Position numbers and translations under genes: made by a program. Of a stretch of 64,000 bases of DNA, positions 28,940-38,115 are shown in pieces; positions within the stretch are counted from its first letter, which is position 1; the number at the start of each line of letters is the position of its first letter. The notes beneath the pieces were generated by a model, which searched no databases, was not told where the DNA came from, and saw only the letters and a program-made list of their open reading frames with translations. Source of the DNA: JACRAR01 sp041674385 (GTDB lineage: Bacteria; Pseudomonadota; Gammaproteobacteria; Burkholderiales; Rhodocyclaceae); NCBI GenBank assembly GCA_041674385.1, contig JBAYVU010000010.1, positions 18,343-82,342 of the forward strand, read 5' to 3'.

Positions 28940-29241
28940 GGTTCAAACCCTATCATCGGCAGCCTGCGATACATCCCCTGCCGCGGCTTCACACTGTCTG
29001 CCCGACGCTCGAGTATCCGTTGCGCGTGAGGTGGTGTTGGGTATTGTTGTGTTGTGCTTGGGCATTCGAACCGCCTGGCTGCTTGTATGTTCAAAAGGTA
29101 CAATATATCCGGTCGTCCAGAAGCCGTGTGAATCGCCATGTTTGCTGTTTGCGTCACTTTGCCGCCGAATCCCTCCTCTCCGGTAAACGTCGTTGTTTCC
29201 GACAACGGGCGCTGAACCTGTGCCAGGGAATGCGCCCCGAT
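28940..29241. other. Divergent intergenic region between GT4 and epimerase genes
   Basis: No gene fits here. It should contain the promoters for the leftward GT4 gene and the rightward epimerase/dehydratase genes. One A/T-rich stretch (aaaggtacaatatatcc, about 29093-29109) includes a -10-like TACAAT, but I see no matching -35. The frame continuing into the epimerase gene from 29020 does not look coding. Confidence 0.4.
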
Positions 29242-30138
29242 ATGCATAAGGCAAACATGCCGGCATCCTCATCCGCAGCGCATACCGTCGTGGTCGGCGG
29301 AGCCGCCAGCCAGATCGGGAGATTTCTCTTGCCGCTGCTTGTCGATGCAGGCTATCGCGCGGTTGCGCTGAGTCGCCGGTCGGCCCCGGAGTGGAAGACG
29401 GAACAGCACGGGAACGTCGCTTGGCATAAGGTCGACAACTGGGACACTTCCTCATTGACGGCTTTGCCGGCCGCGCATAGCCTGATTCACTTGGCCCCTT
29501 TGACGATACTGCCGCATCGGATCGAGGCGTTTCTCCAGCTTGGCATAAAGCGCATCATCGCCTTCAGTTCGTCGAGCAAATTCAGCAAGGCCGGCTCCCC
29601 GAGCGCTGCGGAACGCGCTTTCGCCCATCGCCTGAATGCGGCCGAAGACGAGCTTGCCGAAAACTGTCGGCGCTTCGGTATGCACTGGACCATTTTCAGG
29701 CCGACACTGATCTATGGCCGTGACATGGACCGCAACATCACCTTGATTCGTCGCCTGGTCAGGGCAACCGGCATATTCCCGATACTCGGCGAGGCCTCGG
29801 GACTGCGTCAGCCGGTGCATGCCGCCGATCTTGCGAACGCCTGCGTCGTGGCGCTGGATAATCCGCTAACCTTCGAGAAGACTTATGATCTTAGCGGCGG
29901 AGAGACCCTGACATATCGAGCGATGGTTTCCCGCATCTTCGAGAGCTTGAACTACAAGCCGAGGTTCGTGACTATTCCCAAGGTGTTGTATGGCACTTCC
30001 ATCGCTGCGCTCTCCTTCATTCCAGGATACCGGGATTTCAATATCGCCATGGCGCAGCGCATGAATGAGGATCTGGTTTGCGAACACACCGAGGCGACGC
30101 GCGATTTTGGCTACCAGCCAAGACGGTTCGTCCCTTAA
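29242..30138 (+). CDS. NAD-dependent epimerase/dehydratase (extended SDR)
   Basis: The 298-residue protein has a Rossmann-type nucleotide site in a modified form, VVVGGAASQIGRFLLP, and the later SDR segments LIHLAPL, IIAFSSSSKFSKAG, RPTLIYGRDMDRN and HAADLANACVVAL. The classic catalytic YxxxK is not obvious: the serine-rich SSSSKFSK occupies that area. It may therefore be a reductase or epimerase variant acting on nucleotide sugars. ATG at 29242 or 29257 is possible. It precedes the WbpM-like dehydratase in the same direction. Confidence 0.82.
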   Translation: MHKANMPASSSAAHTVVVGGAASQIGRFLLPLLVDAGYRAVALSRRSAPEWKTEQHGNVAWHKVDNWDTSSLTALPAAHSLIHLAPLTILPHRIEAFLQLGIKRIIAFSSSSKFSKAGSPSAAERAFAHRLNAAEDELAENCRRFGMHWTIFRPTLIYGRDMDRNITLIRRLVRATGIFPILGEASGLRQPVHAADLANACVVALDNPLTFEKTYDLSGGETLTYRAMVSRIFESLNYKPRFVTIPKVLYGTSIAALSFIPGYRDFNIAMAQRMNEDLVCEHTEATRDFGYQPRRFVP

Positions 30139-30188
30139 CCTGCCGGAGCGGCCATCATCGATCTCATACTCTCCTCGGATCAAAGCCT

Positions 30189-32030
30189 GTGAAGCTGCGC
30201 ACGCTGCTTATCATCATCCATGATCTCGTGGCCAGTTCCCTTGCCTGGGGACTGGCTTACTGGCTGCGCTTCAATTTCGACATCCCCGCCCCCTTCGGAC
30301 ACGGCTTGCTATCGACCATGGTTTTCGTCGTGCCTTTGCAGGGCGTGATCGCCTGGAGTCTGGGCCTTTATCGCGGCATCTGGCGTTTTGCCAGCCTGCC
30401 GGACCTCAAACGCATCATCCTGGCGGCGGGGGTATGTGCCCTGGCGCTCCCCATGCTGCTGTACATGCTGCAACAGCTGTCCGAGGTGCCGCGTTCGGTG
30501 TTGGTGCTGTATCCGATGTTGTTGGTCCTGTTCATGGGGGGGAGCCGTTTTCTCTACCGCTCCTGGAAGGATGGGCATCTGTTGGGCTTCCGCGCCGTCA
30601 CGGGCGAACCGGTGTTGGTGCTGGGCGCCGGCGAGGCGGCGCAAACCCTGTTGCGCGACCTGGCGCGCAGCCGGCAGTGGCATGTGGTGGGTTTGCTGGA
30701 CGACGACCCTGACAAGCAGGGGAGGCTGCTCCACGGCGTTCCCGTGCTTGGCCCCTTGGCCGAAATCGCCGAACAAGCCAAGGCGCATGCCGTGCGGCAA
30801 GCGATCATGGCCATGCCTTCGGCAACGCATGGCGCCCGTCGTCGAGCGGCGAAGTTGGCCACGGAAGGCGGACTGAGCCTGTTGACGGTGCCGTCCTACG
30901 AGGACCTGCTGTCGAGACGGGTCGCCATATCGCAGGTGCGCAAGGTCGAATTGGAAGACCTGCTCGGCCGCGACTCGGTGCAGCTTGATGAGCAAGGTCT
31001 GCAAGGTTTGCTGGCGGGCAAAGCGGTGCTGGTCACCGGGGCGGGCGGTTCGATCGGTGCCGAGCTGTGCCGCCAGATCGCCCGTTTTTCGCCGCGCCTG
31101 TTGGTATTTTTCGATCTCTCGGAATATGCGATGTATCGCATCGAGCAGGAATTCATCAAACAGTTTCCCGACGTTTCGATTGCTTGCCTGATCGGCGATG
31201 TGCGGGACGAAGCCCGTTTGGCGGCTATTTTCAATGAGTATCGCCCCGAAGTCGTGTTCCATGCCGCCGCCTACAAACATGTCCCGCTGATGGAGAACGA
31301 GAACGCCTGGCAGGCATTGAGCAATAATGTGTTCGGGACCTGGTGCGTGGCGCGTGCTGCGATGGCGCATGGCGCCAGCCGCTTGGTATTGATCTCCACC
31401 GACAAGGCGGTGAATCCGACCAATGTCATGGGAGCCAGCAAGCGGCTGGCGGAGATGGTCTGCCAAGCCTTGGGCCGGCATGGTCAAGCAGGCCGGACCG
31501 CGACGCGCATTGTGACGGTGCGGTTCGGCAACGTGCTCGGCAGCAGCGGCAGCGTGATTCCAAAATTCCGCGAACAAATCGCCCAGGGCGGGCCTGTGAC
31601 GGTGACCCATCCTGAAATCGTGCGTTATTTCATGCTGATTCCAGAAGCCGCGGAACTGGTTTTGCAAGCGGGATTGATGGGGCAGGGCGGCGAGATTTTC
31701 GTGCTCGACATGGGCGAACCGATCAGGATCGTCGATCTCGCGCGAGACATGATCCGCCTCTCGGGTTTTACCGAAGAAGACATCCGCATAGAATTCACCG
31801 GACTGCGGTCGGGCGAGAAACTTTACGAGGAACTGCTGGCTGACGACGAAACGACCTTGCCGACACCGCATCCGAAGTTGCGGGTGGCCCGGGCCAATAC
31901 CCAGGGCGACGCGGCATGGCTGGCGGAATTGCAGGCCTGGCTGGATCAGCCAAGCCTGACGCCGGCGGCGGTCAAGGAAGGATTGGCGGCGTGGGTTCCC
32001 GAATACCGCCCGCGTCCATCTGCGGATTGA
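30189..32030 (+). CDS. FlaA1/WbpM/PglF-type nucleoside-diphosphate-sugar 4,6-dehydratase
   Basis: A membrane-bound enzyme that typically converts UDP-GlcNAc to a 4-keto-6-deoxy sugar, the first step to bacillosamine, QuiNAc or FucNAc. GTG at 30189 gives 613 residues. Four N-terminal membrane segments are followed by a first Rossmann domain (VLVLGAGEAAQTLLRDL) and the catalytic domain with VTGAGGSIGAELCRQI and STDKAVNPTNVMGASKR. The C terminus has EFTGLRSGEKLYEELL, the family signature. It closes the polysaccharide locus, 51 bp after the epimerase gene. Confidence 0.92.
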   Translation: MKLRTLLIIIHDLVASSLAWGLAYWLRFNFDIPAPFGHGLLSTMVFVVPLQGVIAWSLGLYRGIWRFASLPDLKRIILAAGVCALALPMLLYMLQQLSEVPRSVLVLYPMLLVLFMGGSRFLYRSWKDGHLLGFRAVTGEPVLVLGAGEAAQTLLRDLARSRQWHVVGLLDDDPDKQGRLLHGVPVLGPLAEIAEQAKAHAVRQAIMAMPSATHGARRRAAKLATEGGLSLLTVPSYEDLLSRRVAISQVRKVELEDLLGRDSVQLDEQGLQGLLAGKAVLVTGAGGSIGAELCRQIARFSPRLLVFFDLSEYAMYRIEQEFIKQFPDVSIACLIGDVRDEARLAAIFNEYRPEVVFHAAAYKHVPLMENENAWQALSNNVFGTWCVARAAMAHGASRLVLISTDKAVNPTNVMGASKRLAEMVCQALGRHGQAGRTATRIVTVRFGNVLGSSGSVIPKFREQIAQGGPVTVTHPEIVRYFMLIPEAAELVLQAGLMGQGGEIFVLDMGEPIRIVDLARDMIRLSGFTEEDIRIEFTGLRSGEKLYEELLADDETTLPTPHPKLRVARANTQGDAAWLAELQAWLDQPSLTPAAVKEGLAAWVPEYRPRPSAD

Positions 32031-32074
32031 ATATTAAACGTGGCCGGCGGCTACCGAGTATGGGGTTTGAATAA

Positions 32075-32881
32075 ATGGCGATTTACGCGATAGGCGATAT
32101 TCAAGGCTGCTTCGACGCTTTGCAACGCTTGCTGGCGAAGTGCGGCTTTGACGAGCGCCGCGACCGGCTTTGGCTGGTCGGCGATCTGGTGAATCGCGGA
32201 CCGCAGTCGCTGGAGGTGCTTCGTTTCGTCAAGAATCTCGCTGCGGCGGCGATTACCGTGCTCGGCAACCATGACCTGCATCTGCTGATGATGTCCGAAA
32301 ACGGTGCGCAGCAGCGCGATGAGGATACGCTGGGCGAGGTGCTTGCGGCGCCCGACCGGGATGAGTTGCTCGCCTGGCTGCGCCGGCAGCCGCTGATGCA
32401 CGTCGAAAACGGTTTTGCGATGGTGCATGCCGGCCTGTTGCCGCAGTGGAGCATAAAAAAATCTCAGGCACTGGCGCGAGAGGTCGAGGCGGCGCTTCGC
32501 GCGGACGATTTCCGGGACTTCCTCGCGCACATGCGCGGCGGCGAACCCAAGGCCTGGCGCGACGACCTGCGGGGCTGGGCACGGCTACGGGTGATCGTCA
32601 ATGCGATGACCAGGATGCGTTTTTGTACGCCCGCCGGCGAGATGGAATTTCGTAGCAAGGGCGAGGTCAAGGATGCGCCGGCCGGCTATTTGCCGTGGTT
32701 TGAGGTGCCCAAGCGCAAGAGCGCCGACTACCGGCTGGTGACGGGCCACTGGTCGGCGCTCGGCCTGAAGCTGGCCCCTGGCTTGCTGGCGTTGGACTCG
32801 GGCTGTTTCTGGGGAGGCCAGCTGACCGCGGTACGCTTGGAAGATCAAGCGGTGTTTCAGGTCGATTGCCGAGCTGCTTGA
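32075..32881 (+). CDS. apaH: Symmetrical bis(5'-nucleosyl)-tetraphosphatase
   Basis: ApaH splits Ap4A to two ADP and also removes Np4 caps from RNA. The 268 residues carry the metallophosphatase motifs GDIQGCFDALQRLL, GDLVNRGPQSLEVL and GNHD, and LAWLRRQPLMH, which is ApaH-specific. The length is normal. It is a single gene 44 bp after the polysaccharide locus. Confidence 0.95.
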   Translation: MAIYAIGDIQGCFDALQRLLAKCGFDERRDRLWLVGDLVNRGPQSLEVLRFVKNLAAAAITVLGNHDLHLLMMSENGAQQRDEDTLGEVLAAPDRDELLAWLRRQPLMHVENGFAMVHAGLLPQWSIKKSQALAREVEAALRADDFRDFLAHMRGGEPKAWRDDLRGWARLRVIVNAMTRMRFCTPAGEMEFRSKGEVKDAPAGYLPWFEVPKRKSADYRLVTGHWSALGLKLAPGLLALDSGCFWGGQLTAVRLEDQAVFQVDCRAA

Positions 32882-32924
32882 GCGAATGACTGAATGAACG
32901 AACGCCGGACCGGGGCCGGGAATC

Positions 32925-33386
32925 TCAATGGCTGACGCGCGTCTTGCCGCCTCCCGACAGTACGCGCACCCGCTCCCCGACGTGGAATTGTTCGTCAGCT
33001 TCCTGGGTGATGGCACTCATCGCGCCATTGTCGAATTTGATGGTGATTTCGAGGCCGTTTTTCTTCGTGATATGTTCCTCGATGGCATGACCCGCGACCG
33101 CACCGCCGACTACGCCCAGGATGGTGCCGACCGCTGAACCACGGTCGCCGCCGCCGACGTTGCTGCCGGCGATGCCCCCGAGCACACCGCCGACTGCCGC
33201 GCCTGCGCCGTCCTTGTTGCCTTCGATGGTGACTTGACGGACGCTTTCCACCACCCCCAAGCGTACGCTCATTTCATGCTGCGCTTGACGTTGCGAATAA
33301 CTGCTGCCGGACTGGCTGGTGGCGCAACCCGAGAGCAGCAGCGCGGTTGCCGCAAGGACGATCAAGCTTGAAGTCGTTTTATTCAT
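32925..33386 (-). CDS. Glycine-zipper outer-membrane lipoprotein (SlyB/Rick_17kDa-like)
   Basis: The 153-residue protein has a lipoprotein signal (LIVLAATALLLSGCATS, lipobox LLSGC). The glycine-zipper segment GAAVGGVLGGIAGSNVGGGDRG continues as GTILGVVGGAVAGHAIEE, typical of 17-kDa surface antigen/SlyB proteins. These help envelope stability. ATG at 33386 is chosen over an upstream ATG at 33416 because it gives a standard signal peptide. It lies 10 bp downstream of the PfkB kinase gene. Confidence 0.88.
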   Translation of the reverse strand: MNKTTSSLIVLAATALLLSGCATSQSGSSYSQRQAQHEMSVRLGVVESVRQVTIEGNKDGAGAAVGGVLGGIAGSNVGGGDRGSAVGTILGVVGGAVAGHAIEEHITKKNGLEITIKFDNGAMSAITQEADEQFHVGERVRVLSGGGKTRVSH

Positions 33387-33396
33387 ATTAAATTCC

Positions 33397-34332
33397 TTAC
33401 CAGAGTTTATGGCCAAAGGCCTCGAGATATTGTGCGGCGATGTCGTCGCGGTGCGGCTTGTGGTTCTGGCCGCCGCGCTGGGTGATTTTTATCGCACCCA
33501 TCACGGAGGCCAAACGGCCGGCTTTTTCATATGCCCAACCTTCGGCGATGCCGTACAGCAGCCCGGCCCGGTAGGCATCGCCGCAACCGGTCGGATCGAC
33601 CAGGGCTCCCGGTTTAACGCTGGGAATGGCGATATGTTGACCGTCAGTGTAAATTTCCGAACCATTGCCTCCCAGCGTAACGAACAACGCCTTGACCTTG
33701 CGCGCCAGTTCATCGAGGGTTTTTCCGGTGCGCTCACAGAGCAGTTTTGCCTCGTAGTCATTGACCGTGCAAAAGTCGGCAAGTTCCAGGAAGTCCATCA
33801 GTTCTTCGCCGTTGAACATCGGCAGTCCTTGTCCGGGATCGAATACGAAGGGAATCCTGGCGGCGTGGAATTCGCGGGCATGCTGGAGCATCCCCTCGCG
33901 ACCATCCGGCGAGACGATGCCGAGAGAGACATCCTGCGCGTCGGCGACATGGTTGGCATGCGAGAAATTCATCGCCCCGGGATGGAAGGCGGTGATCTGG
34001 TTGTCATCCATGTCGGTGGTGATGAAGGCCTGCGCAGTATAGCTGTCGGGAATTTCTTTCACATGACTGGCATCGAGCCGCAGGTGCTTCAGCCGCCTTG
34101 CGTAGAGCGCGGAGTCCTCGCCGACCGCGGCCATGATTTGCGGCTCGCCTCCCAGCAACTGCAAATTGTAGGCAATGTTGCCTGCGCATCCGCCAAACTC
34201 GCGGCGCAGATCGGGAACCAGGAATGAAACGTTGAGAATGTGGATCTGCTCGGGCAGGATATGATGCTTGAAACGATCATGGAACACCATGATCGTGTCA
34301 TAGGCAAGGGAGCCGCAAATCAGGGTTTTCAT
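33397..34332 (-). CDS. PfkB-family carbohydrate/adenosine kinase
   Basis: The 311 residues show the ribokinase fold: the N-terminal substrate region with GGCAGNIAYNLQLLGG, and the C-terminal anion-hole/catalytic motif DPTGCGDAYRAGLL, where the Asp acts as base. This variant (GCGD for GAGD) is common in adenosine-kinase-like members. The true substrate (adenosine or ribose-type sugar) cannot be set from sequence. It reads into the lipoprotein gene. Confidence 0.9.
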   Translation of the reverse strand: MKTLICGSLAYDTIMVFHDRFKHHILPEQIHILNVSFLVPDLRREFGGCAGNIAYNLQLLGGEPQIMAAVGEDSALYARRLKHLRLDASHVKEIPDSYTAQAFITTDMDDNQITAFHPGAMNFSHANHVADAQDVSLGIVSPDGREGMLQHAREFHAARIPFVFDPGQGLPMFNGEELMDFLELADFCTVNDYEAKLLCERTGKTLDELARKVKALFVTLGGNGSEIYTDGQHIAIPSVKPGALVDPTGCGDAYRAGLLYGIAEGWAYEKAGRLASVMGAIKITQRGGQNHKPHRDDIAAQYLEAFGHKLW

Positions 34333-34409
34333 GGTTGGGCAGGAATCCGGAGAATGCCGAAATTATAGCATTCGGGTTTCCTGGCCCAACGGTGTACTAA
34401 AGGCGGATC

Positions 34410-34910
34410 TTATTTAAGCGCTGCCAACGCTGCGTCGTAGTTGGGTTCGTTCTTGATCTCGGACACCAGTTCGGCGTGGATTACCTTGTCATTCTCGTCG
34501 AGCACCACCACGGCACGGGCAGTCACGCCGGCAAGCGGACCATCGAGAATCTCGACCCCATAGTTGCCCATGAACTCGCGACCGCGCATGATCGAGAGGG
34601 GGATGACATTCTTCAATCCTTCGACGGTGCAGAAACGGTTCATGGCGAAAGGCAGATCGGCCGAGACCACCAGTACCACGGTATTGGGCAAACTGCTGGC
34701 GCGCTCATTGAACTTGCGCGTGGATGTGGCGCATGTCGGCGTATCCAGGCTGGGGACGATGTTGAGCACTTTGCGCTTGCCGGCATAATCCTTGAGCGAC
34801 TTGTTGGATAGATCGGCGGCGACCAGCGAAAAGGCTGCCGCGTTCTGGCCGACTTGCGGAAATTGGCCCCCGATGTGGATTGGATTGCCGCCAAGGGTAA
34901 CGGTTGTCAT
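34410..34910 (-). CDS. tpx: Thiol peroxidase Tpx
   Basis: Tpx is an atypical 2-Cys peroxiredoxin that reduces lipid hydroperoxides in the periplasm or cytoplasm. The 166 residues contain the peroxidatic Cys in SLDTPTCATSTRKFN and the resolving Cys in NRFCTVEGL, the spacing expected of Tpx. It is a stand-alone gene with a purine-rich ribosome site (AAAGGAG) before the ATG at 34910. Confidence 0.96.
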   Translation of the reverse strand: MTTVTLGGNPIHIGGQFPQVGQNAAAFSLVAADLSNKSLKDYAGKRKVLNIVPSLDTPTCATSTRKFNERASSLPNTVVLVVSADLPFAMNRFCTVEGLKNVIPLSIMRGREFMGNYGVEILDGPLAGVTARAVVVLDENDKVIHAELVSEIKNEPNYDAALAALK

Positions 34911-34951
34911 GGTAATACTCCTTTAAATATAAAACGTATTGAAGAATACAC

Positions 34952-35788
34952 TTATGGATAGAAAAGATAAAGCCGGTACCCGCTCGCCGCGGAATTGGCC
35001 GCGTGATCATGCATCAGCGCCAGGTTCACGGCGAGTTCGCCGCTGGCGGCGAATCCCGACGCAGCGTCGATACCCTTGGGCAAGTAGTCTGCCGGTGCCA
35101 GCACCTTGCGCAAGATGGGTTGATCGGCGGTGTCGGTCAGGGTCAGTTCAAGATGGGGGTAGGTTTGGGCGAAAGGAGCGCGATTTTTCAGCATGGCCGC
35201 CAATATCAAACGATCCCGATTGCCGGGGTCGGGATGCAGGTCCGAGGATTCGATGCCGATCAGATCGGCTTTGCGCGGCAGGGGCAAATCGCAATCCATC
35301 GGTTCGCACAGGGCTTGCAGCAAGGGCTTGGCATCAGGCAGCAATACGGCCAGTTCGACGCGAAAATGCACGATGAGTTGCAGCAGCAACAGCAGCAGGG
35401 CAAGCCCGGCGGCGAGCGCCCAGGCCCAGGTGTGGCGCCGTTGCCCGGTATTCCGTTGCTCATGCAGCAGCGGCTCGATTTGCGGCTGCTGCCAAGCGAT
35501 ATCGGCCATCGGGTCGATTGGCGGTTCGAGCAAGGCTGACGGCTCAGCGGCTATCCCCTTGTCGGGCGTATCGATGATCGATGGTTCTTCCAGCGGAAGT
35601 TCCGGTTCGGGGAGATCCTTGAACGATTCGGATGCCAAGGCCGGTTCGGCCAGCATGTCGCGCAGCGTGTCGATGGCGTTGAAGACTTGCTGGCATCGGC
35701 CGCAGCGCACTTTGCCCTGCATGGCCTTGATCTGTTCAGGGGTGACGCGAAAGGCGGTGGCACAGTTGGGGCAGCGCGTGATCATCAT
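34952..35788 (-). CDS. MJ0042 zinc-ribbon / DUF3426 membrane protein
   Basis: The 278 residues start MMITRCPNCATAFRV and form a four-Cys zinc ribbon (CPNC...CGRC). An acidic, Pro-rich linker follows, then one membrane helix (WALAAGLALLLLLLQLIVHF) and a DUF3426 extracytoplasmic domain. The function is unknown, but the gene is regularly linked to prmA and accBC in betaproteobacteria, as here. ATG at 35788 overlaps the prmA stop by 4 bp; the open frame further upstream is a shadow of prmA. Confidence 0.88.
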   Translation of the reverse strand: MMITRCPNCATAFRVTPEQIKAMQGKVRCGRCQQVFNAIDTLRDMLAEPALASESFKDLPEPELPLEEPSIIDTPDKGIAAEPSALLEPPIDPMADIAWQQPQIEPLLHEQRNTGQRRHTWAWALAAGLALLLLLLQLIVHFRVELAVLLPDAKPLLQALCEPMDCDLPLPRKADLIGIESSDLHPDPGNRDRLILAAMLKNRAPFAQTYPHLELTLTDTADQPILRKVLAPADYLPKGIDAASGFAASGELAVNLALMHDHAANSAASGYRLYLFYP

Positions 35789-36747
35789 GACGATAGCCCC
35801 CCTTCCACGCTTTCCAGCCGCACCCAACCGTCCAGGGTTGCGGCGATACGCAGCGCCATGAATGGCGCATAGGCCGCGATGACTTCGTCGGCCTGGGTTT
35901 CGAGTATGCCGGAGAGCGCCAGGCGTCCTCTGGACTTCCTCTCTTGCGTGACGGGCGCGACGCGGGCGGCAAGCAGGGGCGCCAGGAGACAGAGCGGGTT
36001 GGTGAGAATATTGGCGACGACGAAATCGAAGGTTTCCTCCAGCCTCGCCCGCGTATGGCGCAGTTCCAGCACGACCTTGTTGGCGGCGGCATTGCCACGG
36101 GCGACCTCCAGGGCGCCGTCGTCGATGTCCACCCCAAGTATCCGGCCGGCACCGAGCTTGGCTGCGGCAATGGCCAGAATGCCCGAGCCGCAACCGTAAT
36201 CGAGCACTGTTTCGCCTCCCCGCAGGTTATTGCACAGCCAGTCCAGGCAAAGCCGCGTGGTGGGGTGCGAACCCGTACCGAAAGCCATGCCGGGATCGAG
36301 CATCAGGTTGATCGCATTCGGGTCGGGGGTGGCATGCCAGGAGGGCACAATCCAGAGGCGCTCGTTGATCCGGATCGGCTCGAATTGGGATTGCGTCAGC
36401 TGCACCCAGTTTTGCTCGGCGATTTCCTCGATGGCGAGTACCGGGGGAGTGTCGATTCCAGTGGCGGCGCAGGCGGCGGCGATGCGTCTGGGCAGATCGC
36501 CGGGGTCGGCGCGCGGCTCGAACAAGGCAATCACGCGGTTGCGTTGCCATAACGATGGCGATGGCGATGGCGATTGCGACGGCGAGTTGCCGGCAGGGCT
36601 GCCGGGTTCGCCGAAGCGCGCGATTTCCTCGGGAGTGCCGGCCAGCGCATCCTCCACGCTGACCGTGATCGCGCCTTGCGCTAACAGCGCATCCGACAGC
36701 GCATCGGCGTGATCAGCATCGGCATCCAGCGCGACACTCAGCCACAT
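35785..36747 (-). CDS. prmA: Ribosomal protein L11 methyltransferase
   Basis: PrmA trimethylates several sites of ribosomal protein L11. The 320 residues have an N-terminal substrate-recognition domain and the catalytic motifs GMAFGTGSHPTTRLCL, VLDYGCGSGILAIAAAKLGA and VVANILTNPLCLLAP. An unusual low-complexity insert PSQSPSPSPSL, from a GGCGAT-like 6-bp tandem repeat at about 36552-36584, lies at residues 55-65. It is 3 bp after accC. Confidence 0.95.
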   Translation of the reverse strand: MWLSVALDADADHADALSDALLAQGAITVSVEDALAGTPEEIARFGEPGSPAGNSPSQSPSPSPSLWQRNRVIALFEPRADPGDLPRRIAAACAATGIDTPPVLAIEEIAEQNWVQLTQSQFEPIRINERLWIVPSWHATPDPNAINLMLDPGMAFGTGSHPTTRLCLDWLCNNLRGGETVLDYGCGSGILAIAAAKLGAGRILGVDIDDGALEVARGNAAANKVVLELRHTRARLEETFDFVVANILTNPLCLLAPLLAARVAPVTQERKSRGRLALSGILETQADEVIAAYAPFMALRIAATLDGWVRLESVEGGLSS

Positions 36748-36750
36748 GGA

Positions 36751-38115
36751 CTATTTTCCTTTGTTTGCCTTATCCTTGGCGGCGAGTTTTTCTTCGAGGT
36801 AATGAATGCTGGTGCCGCCTTCGATGAAGCTTGCATCGTGCATCAGTTCGAGATGGAGCGGGATGTTGGTCTTGATCCCCTCCACCACCATCTCCGACAG
36901 CGCAATGCGCATGCGGCGAATGGCCTGGTCGCGGCTGTCGCCGTAAGCGATGAGCTTGCCGATCATCGAGTCGTAGGCGGACGGTATGGTATAGCCTTGA
37001 TAGATGTGGGTATCGACGCGGATGCCCGGGCCACCGGGGGGGTGGTAGGAAAGAATCTTGCCGGGGGAGGGAGTGAAGTTGAACGGGTCCTCGGCGTTGA
37101 TGCGGCATTCGATGGCGTGGCCCCTGAGCTCGACGTCGCGCTGCCGAAGCCAGAGCTTCTCTCCTGCGGCGACGCGGATCTGTGCCTGAACGATATCGAG
37201 TCCGGTGACTTGTTCGGTCACCGTGTGCTCGACCTGGACCCGCGTGTTCATTTCGATAAAATAAAACTCGCCGTTCTCGAACAGGAATTCGAAAGTGCCG
37301 GCGCCGCGGTAGTTGATCTTGCGGCAGGCCTCAGCACAGCGCTCGCCGACACGCGCGATCAGGCGGGGAGCGATGTTAGGGGCGGGCGCTTCTTCGATCA
37401 CCTTCTGGTGGCGACGCTGCATCGAGCAATCGCGCTCGCCGAGATAAACCGCATTCTTGTAGCTGTCGGCGAGGATCTGGATTTCGATGTGGCGCGGGTT
37501 TTCGAGATATTTCTCCAGGTACACCGTCGGGTTGCCGAAAGCCGCACCGGCTTCGGCGCGCGTCGTATTCACCGCGTTATGCAGGGCCGCTTCGGTATGC
37601 ACCACGCGCATGCCGCGCCCGCCGCCGCCGCCGGCCGCCTTGAGAATGACCGGGTAGCCGACACTGCGGGCGATCTTGGCGATTTCCTCCGGATTGTCCG
37701 GTAGCGCACCTTCCGAACCGGGTACGCAAGGCACCCCGGCAGCCTTCATGGCATCCTTGGCGCTGATTTTGTCGCCCATCAGCCGGATGGTTTCCGGATG
37801 CGGTCCGATAAACACGAAACCCGATTTCTCGACGCGTTCGGCGAAATCGGCATTTTCCGAGAGAAAGCCGTAGCCGGGGTGGATCGCCTCGGCGTCGGTC
37901 ACCTCGGCCGCCGAGATGATCGCCGGAATGTTGAGATAACTGCCTGAAGAGGCGGCCGGACCGATGCAGACAGACTCGTCGGCGAGTTTGACGTATTTCG
38001 CCTCGGTATCGGCGGTCGAGTGCACGACCACGTTCTTGATGCCCAGTTCGCGACAGGCGCGCTGGATGCGTAGGGCGATTTCGCCGCGATTGGCGATCAG
38101 AATTTTCTCAAACAT
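36751..38115 (-). CDS. accC: Biotin carboxylase subunit of acetyl-CoA carboxylase
   Basis: AccC carboxylates the biotin on AccB using ATP and bicarbonate, the first step of fatty acid synthesis. The 454 residues begin MFEKILIANRGEIALRI and carry the ATP-grasp loop KAAGGGGGRGMRVV, and EMNTRVQVEHTVTE near the active site. It sits downstream of accB. The gap between them is unusual: it holds a second, diverged copy of the accC start (see 38108-38236). Confidence 0.97.
   Translation of the reverse strand: MFEKILIANRGEIALRIQRACRELGIKNVVVHSTADTEAKYVKLADESVCIGPAASSGSYLNIPAIISAAEVTDAEAIHPGYGFLSENADFAERVEKSGFVFIGPHPETIRLMGDKISAKDAMKAAGVPCVPGSEGALPDNPEEIAKIARSVGYPVILKAAGGGGGRGMRVVHTEAALHNAVNTTRAEAGAAFGNPTVYLEKYLENPRHIEIQILADSYKNAVYLGERDCSMQRRHQKVIEEAPAPNIAPRLIARVGERCAEACRKINYRGAGTFEFLFENGEFYFIEMNTRVQVEHTVTEQVTGLDIVQAQIRVAAGEKLWLRQRDVELRGHAIECRINAEDPFNFTPSPGKILSYHPPGGPGIRVDTHIYQGYTIPSAYDSMIGKLIAYGDSRDQAIRRMRIALSEMVVEGIKTNIPLHLELMHDASFIEGGTSIHYLEEKLAAKDKANKGK

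Noticed and set aside
30309..31871. 520-codon - strand open frame opposite the WbpM-like dehydratase
   Set aside because: Composition (His/Gln/Arg-rich) is that of an antisense shadow, and the sense gene has complete motifs.
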